In this document: piece after piece, positions 43,678-53,339 of the stretch
Layout of the letters: every line of letters starts with the position of its first letter
How positions within the stretch are numbered: the first letter of the stretch is position 1
Program-made: the position numbers and the translations under genes
The notes under the pieces: generated by a model
Seen by the model: only the letters and a program-made list of their open reading frames with translations
Database searches by the model: none
What the model was told of the DNA's origin: nothing
Assembly: GCF_018918075.1 (NCBI RefSeq)
Contig: NZ_JAHLPW010000008.1
Location: forward strand, 103,741-167,740
Direction: 5' to 3'
From: Virgibacillus sp. MSJ-26
Lineage (GTDB): Bacteria; Bacillota; Bacilli; Bacillales; Amphibacillaceae
DNA: 64,000 bases

Positions 43678-46600
43678 ATGCAGATGAAGTTATACCAAAA
43701 ACATTACAGTATCATGCTTATTTTTGTAATGATTTTAAGCTTACTGACACCGATAGCAGAAACGGTGGCAAGTGCAGAGACAATTGCTGATACCGATACA
43801 ATTTCGGTGGAAGACGGAATAGCTCTCGATAATGATGGTAGTACACAAAGTGTGCAAGGTTTTATTGTTGGATTTGTTAAAGGGAAAGATAATGTAACAG
43901 ACAATCCATCAGAGTTCACTGAGGATTATAACTTTGCGATAGCGGACTCTAAGGATGAATCAAATGTTGATAAAATGTTATCCGTTCAAATACCAGCACA
44001 ATTTAGAGGGGAATTTGGTTTAAATACGAACCCTGATAACTTAGGTGAAGAGGTTATTGTCACTGGTAGCATGGAGGCGTATCATGCTAATAACGGAATT
44101 AAGGATGCTACAGAAATGGTTTTTGCAGATGAATCCGAAGAGCCGCCAGTGGACTTAGAATTAAAAACAATCCAAGAAGCACGTGATCAAAACGAAGGTG
44201 ACGTGAAGACAAAAGGTGTCGTCACAGCTAAGTTGAAAAACACGCTTCACATCCAAGATGAGGGGGCGGGGATTGCTATCTATCCAGTATTATCAGATGT
44301 TCAACTTGGTGATGAAATTACTGTGATAGGTAGCTTAAGTAAACATAATGGCCTGTTGCAGATTCAAAACGCTAATGTCGATGAAAAAAATGAAGACGTT
44401 GGTGTACCTGATGCATTTTCTCTTGACGGCAGCCAATTAAAAGACCATGAATCAGAATTGGCAGTTGTTGAGAACGTCTCATTAACAGGTGTGGAAGATG
44501 GCGGCGATTGGGCTAACTTCACAGCTGAAGATGCAGACGGAAACGAATTTGTTGTCCGCGATGAAACGAATTCGCTTGGACTTAACGAAGGCGGAGAATA
44601 TGACAGTATCACTGGAATTGTTACGCAATTTAATGGTGACTTCCAGATCATTCCAAGATCAGAAACAGATGTTATAGCTGATTCTTCTGTTGTGCAACCT
44701 GTCTCAGCTACACCAGGGGAAGGAAAAGTTCCTGAAGGTAAAGAAGTTACCCTTCAAACATCCACAGAAGATGCTGATATTTATTATACAACAGATGGTA
44801 GCGAACCCGATCAGGACAGCACATTATATGAGTCGGCGATTACAATTGACCAAGACATGACAATCAAAGCTATCGCCTATAAAGAAGGTTTAGAAACTAG
44901 TAAAGTATCGAAATTCAACTATACGGTTTATGACCCTGAAGAAGGAATCATGATTCATGATATTCAAGGTGAGAGTCATACTTCTCCAATGGAAGGCGAC
45001 CTTGTCGATAACGTTGAAGGGGTTGTCACCTATAAGTACGATATTCGTGGCAGTAACTACTTCCACATGCAAACACCGGAAGAAAAGTACGATGGCAATC
45101 CCAACACGTCAGAAGGAATTGTTGTTTACACAGGTAAAGAGGAAGATGTTTCAGTCGGTGATTTAGTTGAAGTATCTGGTAAAGTCAGTGAATATTATAT
45201 CGATGGGTATGACGATAAAGAGCAGACAGATTTACCTGTAACACAGATTAATGCACGTGATGACCAAGGGGGTATCATTGATGTCACAGAAGTAGACGTT
45301 GAACTACCTGAACCTGTAAAAATTACGTCAGAAAGCATTCCTGATGAAATCAGCAGTGAGGATTTCGAAGTATTTGAACCGGAAAACTATGCTATTGATT
45401 TCTGGGAAAGCATTGCAGGCATGCGTGTTGAAGTTGCACCTTCAAGAGCAATCGGCCCGCAATTACATGGTGACCTTGTTGTTGTGACAGATGAGTTTGA
45501 AGTAGAAAATCCGACTACTAACGGTGGTGTTCAGTTGACCAGTGATGCACCGCTCGCACAGGCAATTCATTTTAAGGTTCAGCCAAATGGACCGGCAAGA
45601 GACCTTGAAGTGGCAACCGGTGATGAGTTTACCGAAGCCTTAACAGGTGTCGTGAATTATGGGTTTGGAAATTACAAAGTCTATGCTGATCTTGAGGATG
45701 TCGAAGAAGCTCATGAAGCGACTGGGGCAGACAGAGAAGATGGAAAAACGACTATCGTAAAAGATGAAGAAAAATTAAGTGTCGCAACGTATAACGTTGA
45801 AAACTTTTCAGCTAACAGGAGTGAAACACCTGATTCTAAAGCACAAAATATCGCTAATGCGTTTGTTGAAGAAATGAATAGCCCAGATATTATTGGTGTC
45901 GTTGAGGTAATGGCGAATGATGGTTCAGATTCCAAGTCACCTGAAGCTGATCAGAGTTATGAACGTTTAATTGCTGAGATTGAGAAAAAAGGTGGTCCAA
46001 CATACGACTATGCCAATATTGATCCAGAGTATAATGCAGATGGTGGAAAACCGACAGGAAATATCCGTGTTGGATTCCTATACAACCCTGAGCGCGTATC
46101 GATGACGGACGCCGATCATGGGGGCACTCATGACGCAGTAGGCTACGAGGACGGTCAATTAACACTTAATCCAGGTCGTATCTCACCAGAGGTGTTTGAA
46201 AATACACGTAAACCACTTGCTGCACAATTTGAATTCAATGGTGAGAGTATTGTTGTTGTCGCCAATCATTTGAATTCAAAACTCGGCGACGATCCGTTTT
46301 TTGGACAAAACCAGCCACCGAATTTAGGAAGTCGGGAGCAACGAAAAGTATTAGCTCAAGAGTTGAATGATTTTGTAACAGATGTTAAAAAAGATAATCC
46401 CGATGAAAATGTCGTCGTACTTGGAGATATGAATGATTATGAATTCTCAGAGCCATTACAAATTCTTGAAGGTGAAGAGTTAACAAACATGGCTGATAAA
46501 GTACCTGCTGAAGAGCGTTACAGCTATGTTTACCAAGGCAACTCACATGTATTTGATCATGTACTAGTGTCAAATAATATTGCAGAAGCAACTGAAATTG

Positions 46601-48546
46601 ATTTTATCCATGTGAATGCTGATTTCACAGACATGCATGGCCGCGCCAGTGACCATGACCCTGTACTTACGCAAATTGATCTTGAAAAAGAAGAAAATGA
46701 TACGTTTGAGCTACCGATTATGCATATGAACGATACGCATTCACGTGCTGATAAATTACCCAACATGATCACGGCGATTAATGAGTATCGTGATGCTCAT
46801 CCTGATTCTCTCTTATTTAATGCAGGAGATGTTTTCTCAGGAACGCTATATTTTAACGAGTTTAAGGGACAAGCAGATTTAGCGTTAATGAACTTAATGG
46901 ATATTGATGCGATGACATTCGGTAACCATGAATTTGATTTAGGAGACAAAGAGGGCGGACAAGAATCTCTATCCGAATTTGTGAAAAATGCACAGTTCCC
47001 ACTGCTTGGAACAAACATTGACTTTTCTGAGGATCCGTTTATGAAGGATCTTGAAACAAATGAATATAACGTAGCGGATCCTAATAACGGAGAAATTTAC
47101 AACAGCATTGTTAAAGAAGTCAATGGTGAAAAAATTGGTATTTTCGGTTTAACAACAGAAGACACAGAAGATATTGCGAGTCCGATGGATGTTGAATTCG
47201 AAGACTTTAAAGAGGCTGCAGAAAAAGCAGTTCAAGAATTCGAAGATGCTGATATCAACAAAATTGTAGCTGTTAATCATATTGGCTTTGACAGTGCTCC
47301 GGAAGTCGGAAATGATATGCGCCTCGCAGAAGAAGTTGAAGGCATCGATATCATCATTGGAGGCCATTCACACACAGAACTTTCAGAACCAGTTGTTGTT
47401 GAAGAAACTGACACAGGAGAAGAAAAAGATCCTACTGTTATTGTTCAGGCTGGTGAATATGCGGAGTATTTAGGTACACTTAACGTTTGCTTTGATGACG
47501 AAGGTAAGGTCATTGGACAGTCAGGTGAATTACTACAAGTCGATAATTATGAAGCTGATGAAGAAGCTACAGAAGTGCTAGCGGAGTACAAAGAAAAGGT
47601 TGAAGAGATTAATCAAGAGGAAATTGGTGCGGAAGCGATGAAGGACTTAACCAACCCACGCGAAAGTGATGGAGACGGGACAGATAGTGTCCGTGCGAAT
47701 GAAACAGAACTTGGCAACCTAGTAACAGATGCGATGCTTGCAAAAGCTCAAGAAAAATACCCTGAAACGGTGATTTCCTTCCAAAATGGTGGTGGCATTC
47801 GAGCGCCAATTGAAAAAGGGGAAATTACAACTGGAGAAGTAATTAATGTTTTACCATTTGGAAATGACCCAGTGATTGCTACACTTTCTGGTCAGGAAAT
47901 TAAAGAGATTCTTGAACACAGTGTACGCCAAGCACCGGCAGAAAATGGCGGATTCTTGCATGTATCAGGCATGAAATTCCAATATGACAGCACAAAAGAA
48001 GTGGGCGAACGTGTGGTTGACATGTCCATTGACAATGATGGTGAGCTTACTGAAATTGATTTAGATGAAACATATCTTGTCACAACGAACAACTTCACGG
48101 GTCAAGGTGGCGACGGTTTTGAAACATTCGCCAAGGCTTATGAAGAAGGACGTGTAAAAGATATTGGAGAAATCGATTGGGAACAACTTCGAGACTATAT
48201 GGTTGAAGAAGACTATCTCAATGGTATTGTAGACCCTGAGCGTGAAGACCGTATTGTCGATTTAAAAGGTGAAAGCGACGATATAAGCGCAGCCGATATG
48301 AAGGAGCTTGTTGATCAACTTGAGGATTCGGGAGCATTCGCCAATAGTCAGAGCGCCCGCGCCCTAACCCTGCATTTGACTGCAGTAAGTCATTACGAAG
48401 AGAGTGGCAAGGGTGAAAAGGTTGTCAAACATATGGAAGGATTCAAACTTCTATTAGACCATCAAGAAGAAAATGAATTGATTTCTGAAAAAGCTTATAA
48501 CAAGCTCAAAGCAAATACAGACGACTTGATTAAAAAATGGCAATAA
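43678..48546 (+). CDS. Secreted multidomain nuclease / 5'-nucleotidase
   Basis: A 1622-residue secreted protein with a signal peptide at residues about 1-32. Order: OB-fold-like domains (about 40-340, including VQGFIVGFV and VKTKGVVTAKLKNTLHIQDE), a chitobiase/FN3-like domain (about 340-420, IYYTTDGSEPDQDS), another OB-like domain, an endonuclease/exonuclease/phosphatase domain from about 699 (ATYNVENFSA, VVANHLNSKLGDD, VLGDMNDYEFSEP, GRASDHDPVL), then a 5'-nucleotidase (metallophosphatase) domain from about 1012 (MHMNDTHSRADK, FGNHEFDLGD, IIIGGHSHTE) with the nucleotidase C-terminal domain (FQNGGGIRAPIEKGEITTGE) and a FIMAH-like end. It resembles YhcR/YfkN-type extracellular nucleases that scavenge phosphate and nucleosides from DNA. 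No LPXTG anchor is visible. The start ATG has AGGGGAGG upstream. Confidence 0.9.
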   Translation: MQMKLYQKHYSIMLIFVMILSLLTPIAETVASAETIADTDTISVEDGIALDNDGSTQSVQGFIVGFVKGKDNVTDNPSEFTEDYNFAIADSKDESNVDKMLSVQIPAQFRGEFGLNTNPDNLGEEVIVTGSMEAYHANNGIKDATEMVFADESEEPPVDLELKTIQEARDQNEGDVKTKGVVTAKLKNTLHIQDEGAGIAIYPVLSDVQLGDEITVIGSLSKHNGLLQIQNANVDEKNEDVGVPDAFSLDGSQLKDHESELAVVENVSLTGVEDGGDWANFTAEDADGNEFVVRDETNSLGLNEGGEYDSITGIVTQFNGDFQIIPRSETDVIADSSVVQPVSATPGEGKVPEGKEVTLQTSTEDADIYYTTDGSEPDQDSTLYESAITIDQDMTIKAIAYKEGLETSKVSKFNYTVYDPEEGIMIHDIQGESHTSPMEGDLVDNVEGVVTYKYDIRGSNYFHMQTPEEKYDGNPNTSEGIVVYTGKEEDVSVGDLVEVSGKVSEYYIDGYDDKEQTDLPVTQINARDDQGGIIDVTEVDVELPEPVKITSESIPDEISSEDFEVFEPENYAIDFWESIAGMRVEVAPSRAIGPQLHGDLVVVTDEFEVENPTTNGGVQLTSDAPLAQAIHFKVQPNGPARDLEVATGDEFTEALTGVVNYGFGNYKVYADLEDVEEAHEATGADREDGKTTIVKDEEKLSVATYNVENFSANRSETPDSKAQNIANAFVEEMNSPDIIGVVEVMANDGSDSKSPEADQSYERLIAEIEKKGGPTYDYANIDPEYNADGGKPTGNIRVGFLYNPERVSMTDADHGGTHDAVGYEDGQLTLNPGRISPEVFENTRKPLAAQFEFNGESIVVVANHLNSKLGDDPFFGQNQPPNLGSREQRKVLAQELNDFVTDVKKDNPDENVVVLGDMNDYEFSEPLQILEGEELTNMADKVPAEERYSYVYQGNSHVFDHVLVSNNIAEATEIDFIHVNADFTDMHGRASDHDPVLTQIDLEKEENDTFELPIMHMNDTHSRADKLPNMITAINEYRDAHPDSLLFNAGDVFSGTLYFNEFKGQADLALMNLMDIDAMTFGNHEFDLGDKEGGQESLSEFVKNAQFPLLGTNIDFSEDPFMKDLETNEYNVADPNNGEIYNSIVKEVNGEKIGIFGLTTEDTEDIASPMDVEFEDFKEAAEKAVQEFEDADINKIVAVNHIGFDSAPEVGNDMRLAEEVEGIDIIIGGHSHTELSEPVVVEETDTGEEKDPTVIVQAGEYAEYLGTLNVCFDDEGKVIGQSGELLQVDNYEADEEATEVLAEYKEKVEEINQEEIGAEAMKDLTNPRESDGDGTDSVRANETELGNLVTDAMLAKAQEKYPETVISFQNGGGIRAPIEKGEITTGEVINVLPFGNDPVIATLSGQEIKEILEHSVRQAPAENGGFLHVSGMKFQYDSTKEVGERVVDMSIDNDGELTEIDLDETYLVTTNNFTGQGGDGFETFAKAYEEGRVKDIGEIDWEQLRDYMVEEDYLNGIVDPEREDRIVDLKGESDDISAADMKELVDQLEDSGAFANSQSARALTLHLTAVSHYEESGKGEKVVKHMEGFKLLLDHQEENELISEKAYNKLKANTDDLIKKWQ

Positions 48547-48570
48547 AATTTGTAAGATGGTGTATGTAAG

Positions 48571-48610
48571 AAAATCTCCCCTGTGGCAAGCACGTCACAG
48601 GGGATTTTTA
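48571..48610 (+). terminator. Nuclease gene terminator
   Basis: TCCCCTGTG pairs with CACAGGGGA, followed by TTTTT. Confidence 0.88.
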
Positions 48611-48690
48611 ATGGAAAGCCAGAACAAGCACGCAGCCTCACGACAGTAAATTTGTCTATAATAGATGAAAGAACCTCCCGCAAATTTAAA

Positions 48691-48970
48691 ATGAAGGGCT
48701 ATAGAATGGAATGAAGGGCTATAGAATGGAATGAAAGGCTATAGAACGAAATGAAAGGCTATAGAATGAAATGAAAGGCTATAGAATGAAATGAAAGGCT
48801 ATAGAATGAAATGAAAGGCTATAGAATGAAATGAAAGGCTATAGAATGAAATGAAAGGCTATAGAATGAAATGACGGGCTATAGAACGAGATGACGGCGC
48901 ATAAGAGGAAATGACGGCGCATAGCACGTGATAAAGCCGCATAGCCTAGGATGAAACCGCATTGGCTCGA
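48691..48970. repeat. 20-bp tandem repeat, 14 units
   Basis: The unit ATGAAAGGCTATAGAATGAA repeats without a break from 48691. The last units drift to ATGACGGCGCATAGCACGTG and ATGAAACCGCATTGGCTCGA. Two related units sit at about 43055-43090. Period 20 is two helical turns. No reading frame of note uses it. Confidence 0.93.
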
Positions 48971-49093
48971 GCAATCACATAGCGTCTATTTATCTTCCAA
49001 ATAAAAGGGAATCCGACTAGCTTTAATCCAGAGGGAACTTGACAAAGCTGCTATTATCTCTTAATCTAGTAGTTGAAAAATTGCATAATTAAA

Positions 49094-49190
49094 CTAGCAC
49101 TAGGGGAGCCGGCATGTTCGGCTGAGAAAGGATAATCTTGACCCTTGGCACCCGATCTGGATAATACCAGCGTGGGGAAGTGCAGGACAT
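49094..49190 (+). ncRNA. TPP (THI-box) riboswitch
   Basis: Conserved blocks: TAGGGGAGCC, GGCTGAGAAAGG, GACCCTTGGCACC, GATCTGGATAATACCAGCGT and GGGGAAGTGC. It precedes ykoFEDC and responds to thiamine pyrophosphate. Confidence 0.96.
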
Positions 49191-49220
49191 CATATATGTT
49201 ATGAATGTTATATATCATGG

Positions 49221-49254
49221 ACTGCATTTCTCTCGGGGGAATGCAGTTTTTTTA
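49221..49254 (+). terminator. TPP-riboswitch expression-platform terminator
   Basis: ACTGCATT pairs with AATGCAGT and is followed by a T run, just before ykoF. Binding of thiamine pyrophosphate is expected to favour it. Confidence 0.85.
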
Positions 49255-49278
49255 ATATGATTAAAAGGGAGATAAACG

Positions 49279-49881
49279 ATGAAAAAATCAACAAGTACTA
49301 CGAGTGAAGGTTGTCAGTTTACCTTGTTTCCGATGAGCGATGATTTTGTAAAGGTGATTTTATCAGCACTGGATGAGGTGGACACTACAAATATATCGAT
49401 GCAAACAGATGATGTGAGTACATTTATCCAGGGGGAAACGATGCACTTGTTCGATGTCACTCAGGCTATTTTTCTCCAAGCGGCTAGTACCGGCGCCCAT
49501 GTTGCGATGAGCGGTACATTTTCAGTTGGCTGTGCAGGAGAACATGATAAAAATATCCATGCATTCAAAGAAGGGGCTCTGCTGAACAAAAAGAAAATGC
49601 AACATATCTCACAACAGGCTGCCTGCAAGATAGCTCTATATCCGATGGGCAGTGACAATTACATAGATGTCATCAATGAACAACTGGGTTTAGCGAGAAA
49701 GGAAAATGTCAAGGTGAGTGCGGATCATTATTCAACACGACTTGATGGCGATGTAAATGATATTTTCAAAATAATGGAGGCGTTTTTTACAAATACAAAA
49801 AAAGAGGTTCAACGTCTCAGCCTTACTTTTACGATATCGGCAAACAGTCCATCAAAAAAAGAGGGTGGTTCAAATGATTAA
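49279..49881 (+). CDS. ykoF: YkoF thiamine/HMP-binding protein
   Basis: A 200-residue soluble protein of the YkoF family, which binds thiamine or hydroxymethylpyrimidine in the YkoFEDC system. Two tandem domains of similar pattern are visible: CQFTLFPMSDDFVKVILSAL and CKIALYPMGSDNYIDVINEQ, each with a following TDDVSTFIQG-like or ADHYSTRLDG-like strand. AGGGAG precedes the ATG. It is the first gene of the operon. Confidence 0.92.
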   Translation: MKKSTSTTSEGCQFTLFPMSDDFVKVILSALDEVDTTNISMQTDDVSTFIQGETMHLFDVTQAIFLQAASTGAHVAMSGTFSVGCAGEHDKNIHAFKEGALLNKKKMQHISQQAACKIALYPMGSDNYIDVINEQLGLARKENVKVSADHYSTRLDGDVNDIFKIMEAFFTNTKKEVQRLSLTFTISANSPSKKEGGSND

Positions 49882-50479
49882 AAACTGGAAACTGAAAGAA
49901 ATTGTAATGTTGTCTATCATCAGTGTGGTTGCTGGTGTGTTGTATATGGCTTTTTCCCTGTTAGGGTATGGAATTCGCAATGTGTTAACTCCGTTCGGCC
50001 TCGCGCCATTCGGGTTTGAAGTTATTTTTGGTCTATGGCTTATCGGTTCAATCATTGCGGCGTATGTAATCCGAAAGCCTGGCGCTGCATTGTTGGTTGG
50101 CTTGATTTCCGCTGCAGTCGAAATACTTTCCGGATCTCCCGGAGGAGCAAAAATTATGCTGGCAGGACTCGTTCAGGGTGCAGGTGTAGAATTGCCGTTC
50201 GCTCTTACGAAATGGAAGAATTATCAAAAGCGGACTCTAGTTCTGGCTGCGATGTCTGGCGCTGTTTTTAGCTTTATTTGGCAACTGTTCGCAGGCGGTA
50301 ACTTGGCACTCGCTCCGTGGCTTCTTGTGTCCATGCTCGTTGTCCGTTTGATCGCTAGTTCATTGCTTGGAGGATTACTTGGCAAATGGGTCAGCGACAA
50401 ATTGGCACAAACTGGGGTGCTCGGCGGCTATGCATTAGGAAAGGAGCAAAAGAAAAAACGTGAAGACGAAGCAATATGA
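49874..50479 (+). CDS. ykoE: YkoE membrane substrate-specificity component
   Basis: A 201-residue membrane protein with about five to six helices, the S-component-like subunit of the thiamine/hydroxymethylpyrimidine ECF-type transporter. The start ATG at 49874 has GAGGGTGG upstream; a GTG at 49865 overlaps that. The gene overlaps ykoF by eight bases and ykoD by 20 bases. The MLAGLVQGAGVELPFALTKW stretch is typical of YkoE. The operon is controlled by the TPP riboswitch. Confidence 0.92.
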   Translation: MIKNWKLKEIVMLSIISVVAGVLYMAFSLLGYGIRNVLTPFGLAPFGFEVIFGLWLIGSIIAAYVIRKPGAALLVGLISAAVEILSGSPGGAKIMLAGLVQGAGVELPFALTKWKNYQKRTLVLAAMSGAVFSFIWQLFAGGNLALAPWLLVSMLVVRLIASSLLGGLLGKWVSDKLAQTGVLGGYALGKEQKKKREDEAI

Positions 50480-52049
50480 ATCACAGGAAGCGGCTCTTAT
50501 TTCAGTAGAAAACTTTTCATTTGCTTATGAATCAATCGATGATCCACTTTTAATAGACTTGAATTTCACGCTACATCACGATGAGGTTACGTTGTTAATG
50601 GGGGCGAGCGGTTCTGGTAAAAGCACTGTCTCCCTCTGCCTTAACGGGTTGTATCCAGAGGCAGTGGAGGGGGAATCTAACGGATGCATCACCTTTTCAG
50701 GCAAGGATATTACGAAGTTCCCGTCTGGCATGCTTAATCAGCATATCGGTATTGTGTTTCAAGATCCTGAAACACAATTTTGCATGATTCATGTGGAAGA
50801 TGAACTGGCCTTTACGCTGGAAAACCTTCAAACACCGCCCGCTCAGATGGCCGGTATGATAACAGAGGCGCTCAAGTTAGTGGGTATGGAATCATACAAA
50901 CATAGCAAACTTCATGAGTTATCAGGTGGAGAGAAACAAAAAATCGCACTGGCTTCAGTCTTATTGTCCGAACCTGAACTGCTCATTCTAGATGAAGCAA
51001 CCGTCAATTTAGATCCTGCCTCCACCCGGGAGTTTGTCCAGCTAGTAAAAGCTATCCAGGAAAAGCAGCAAATATCCGTCTTGATCATCGATCATCAAGC
51101 AGATGAATGGCTCCAATTTACTGATCGCCTTCTTTTACTCGGAAAAGAAGGCAGGCTTATGGCTGATGAACACCCGGACAGACTTTTTACAGCTAAAAAA
51201 GCATTGCTGAAAAAAGAAGGCGTTTTTTTACCAAAAAAGTATGATAACTCCCCATTGTTCACCAGGTCAATGCAACCAATTCCTCCTGCAGCCAAAAACA
51301 TATTGACTGTTGAAGGAATAAATTTCAACAGAAAAAACAAATCGATATTGAACGGGGTGGACTTGGAAATAAGAGGTGGAGAATTTATATCCATTGTTGG
51401 TCGGAATGGCTCAGGAAAATCCACCTTGCTTGAAATTATGGCTGGCATTTTAGAACCGGCGGGTGGTCAAGTCTTAATGCATGGAAAGCCGCTTCAACTC
51501 TGGCAAGAAAGTGAATTACGTCAGAAAATGGGATTCGTGTTTCAGAATCCAGAACATCAATTCATCACCGATACTGTTTATGATGAGATTGTTTTCGGCA
51601 TGAAACTGAATGATTATCCTGAAGAGGTAATACAGCGATCATCTTCATTTTTACTGGAGCAATTCCAATTGAGTGAACATAAATTCCAGAACCCGTTTTC
51701 GTTAAGTGGTGGACAGAAAAGACGCCTCAGTGTCGCAACAGCGCTTGATGATACACCTGATATCCTACTTTTTGATGAACCGACATTTGGACAGGACGCC
51801 TACACGACACACCGTTTGATGGAGATGATCCTCGACTTGAAGGAGAGAGGCATTGCCATCGTGTTTGTAACACATGATATGGAATTGGCTTCATTATCTG
51901 ATCGAATTTTAGTACTGCATGACGGGATGATTGCATTCTCAGATCAACCGAAGAACTTATGGATGCAGGGAGATTTGTTGAAAAAAGCACGCTTACGCTT
52001 GCCGTATCATAGAGAGAATCCCGCATCAAGGGAGGAAGTTCACCTATGA
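50460..52049 (+). CDS. ykoD: YkoD duplicated ATPase
   Basis: A 529-residue protein with two fused ABC ATPase domains. Walker A boxes: GASGSGKST (about residue 50) and GRNGSGKST (about 320). Signatures: LSGGEKQKIALASV and LSGGQKRRLSVATAL. Walker B: LLILDEATVNLDP and ILLFDEPTFGQDA. It energises the ECF transporter for hydroxymethylpyrimidine or thiamine. The GTG at 50460 overlaps the ykoE end. Confidence 0.95.
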   Translation: MKTKQYESQEAALISVENFSFAYESIDDPLLIDLNFTLHHDEVTLLMGASGSGKSTVSLCLNGLYPEAVEGESNGCITFSGKDITKFPSGMLNQHIGIVFQDPETQFCMIHVEDELAFTLENLQTPPAQMAGMITEALKLVGMESYKHSKLHELSGGEKQKIALASVLLSEPELLILDEATVNLDPASTREFVQLVKAIQEKQQISVLIIDHQADEWLQFTDRLLLLGKEGRLMADEHPDRLFTAKKALLKKEGVFLPKKYDNSPLFTRSMQPIPPAAKNILTVEGINFNRKNKSILNGVDLEIRGGEFISIVGRNGSGKSTLLEIMAGILEPAGGQVLMHGKPLQLWQESELRQKMGFVFQNPEHQFITDTVYDEIVFGMKLNDYPEEVIQRSSSFLLEQFQLSEHKFQNPFSLSGGQKRRLSVATALDDTPDILLFDEPTFGQDAYTTHRLMEMILDLKERGIAIVFVTHDMELASLSDRILVLHDGMIAFSDQPKNLWMQGDLLKKARLRLPYHRENPASREEVHL

Positions 52050-52825
52050 TGACAGCTGTTAACCCGACTTTTAAATTTATTGCCATATTGGTTCCTGGCG
52101 TGTTGCTGAGTTTCGTGTATGATGTGTTCACACCGCTCGCTTATTTAACGTTCTTGATTGTGGTGACATTTACCCTTTCAGATATTTCGTTTAAAAAGTG
52201 GATTCGCTTATTTGCTCCATTTGCATTGTTTGCTCTAGGTTTTGGTTGGACTGCAGCATTGTATACGAATGAAGCATTTTCAGGCGGCACTGTCTTGTTT
52301 GAATTCTGGGTGATGAAATTGACGGTCGGCGGCCTGCAAACCGGTCTCAGTATCACATTTCGTTCCCTTTGCTTTTTTGCCATGTCATTATTATTTATTT
52401 TTACGACCGATACGACTAAATTTATGATGAGTTTAATCCATCAGTGCAAAGTCCCACCCAAAATCGCCTATGGAATTATCGCGGGATATCGCTTCCTTCC
52501 TGTGTTCCAGCATGAACTTCAGATCTTGAGAAAAGCGCATCAGATTAGAGGAATGAGAAGATTGAAAGGGATAAAAGGAAAACTAACCCAGTTCCAGAGA
52601 TATTCCATCCCACTCTTAGCTAACGGCATCCGGAAAGCGGAACGGGTGGCCATCGCTATGGAATCAAAAGGCTTCACAGGAAATCGGGAGCGGACTTATT
52701 ATCACCGGATGACTGTCATTAAGCGTGATTGGCTTTTTCTTGCCATGATGGTGGGCGTACTTTTCATTGTTGCATTATTGTCTTATCAGTTAGGTTACCT
52801 GAAAATATTTAGCAAGAAAATGTAG
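52046..52825 (+). CDS. ykoC: YkoC ECF-type transmembrane protein
   Basis: A 259-residue membrane protein of the ECF T family (CbiQ/EcfT like), which links ATPase and S component. Helices are followed by QILRKAHQIRGMRR, the Ala-Arg-Gly-like coupling motif region, and AERVAIAMESKGFTGNR. It overlaps ykoD by four bases. Confidence 0.93.
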   Translation: MMTAVNPTFKFIAILVPGVLLSFVYDVFTPLAYLTFLIVVTFTLSDISFKKWIRLFAPFALFALGFGWTAALYTNEAFSGGTVLFEFWVMKLTVGGLQTGLSITFRSLCFFAMSLLFIFTTDTTKFMMSLIHQCKVPPKIAYGIIAGYRFLPVFQHELQILRKAHQIRGMRRLKGIKGKLTQFQRYSIPLLANGIRKAERVAIAMESKGFTGNRERTYYHRMTVIKRDWLFLAMMVGVLFIVALLSYQLGYLKIFSKKM

Positions 52826-53339
52826 TGTCCTGATTTATGAAGTCACCATTAAGTGTGAAAATTAATTTAAAGAACGGGATTTAAATTTAATATGCAACTT
52901 TTATTTTTTAAAACGAGGCAGGGACTAAACTAAGTATTGGTTATTAAATGTCAAAAAGTTTTAAGTGAGCGTTATTCGCTTTGGAAAAAATACTTCGCTT
53001 TCCACAGGCGCGGCTGAGTCTCCACAAGCTAGGCTTGAACCGCCCCCCAAAAGTTAGAGTGAAAAACTCAACTTTTGGTTTTTTTTACTATTACCAACAT
53101 TATGCCGTTAACAAAGCAGTGAAACTAGTGAAGCGTCTAGCTGGTACGCTATAATCTTGTGGATTTCAACCACTTTCATGAATCTTTCATATTAGCTTGC
53201 TATGTTCTATATGGAGTAAGGTAAGACAACCTTACTTTTGATTAAAACATACTTTTTGATGTTTGATACAATCTTGTTGTTCGTTAGTTTATTGGTCTAG
53301 TTATTACAATCTTTACATTAAAAGAAAGAAGGTGCACAA
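52826..53339. other. Gap with a truncated repeat element and a terminator
   Basis: About 514 bases between ykoC and ccdA. 52978-53043 reads CTTCGCTTTCC and GGCGCGGCTGAGTCTCC, resembling a truncated copy of a Bacillaceae dispersed intergenic repeat. A terminator lies at 53047-53086. No gene is seen. Confidence 0.5.
53047..53086 (+). terminator. Hairpin terminator
   Basis: CCAAAAGTT pairs with AACTTTTGG and is followed by eight T's. The AAAGTTAGAGTGAAAA loop recurs at 27301. Confidence 0.75.
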
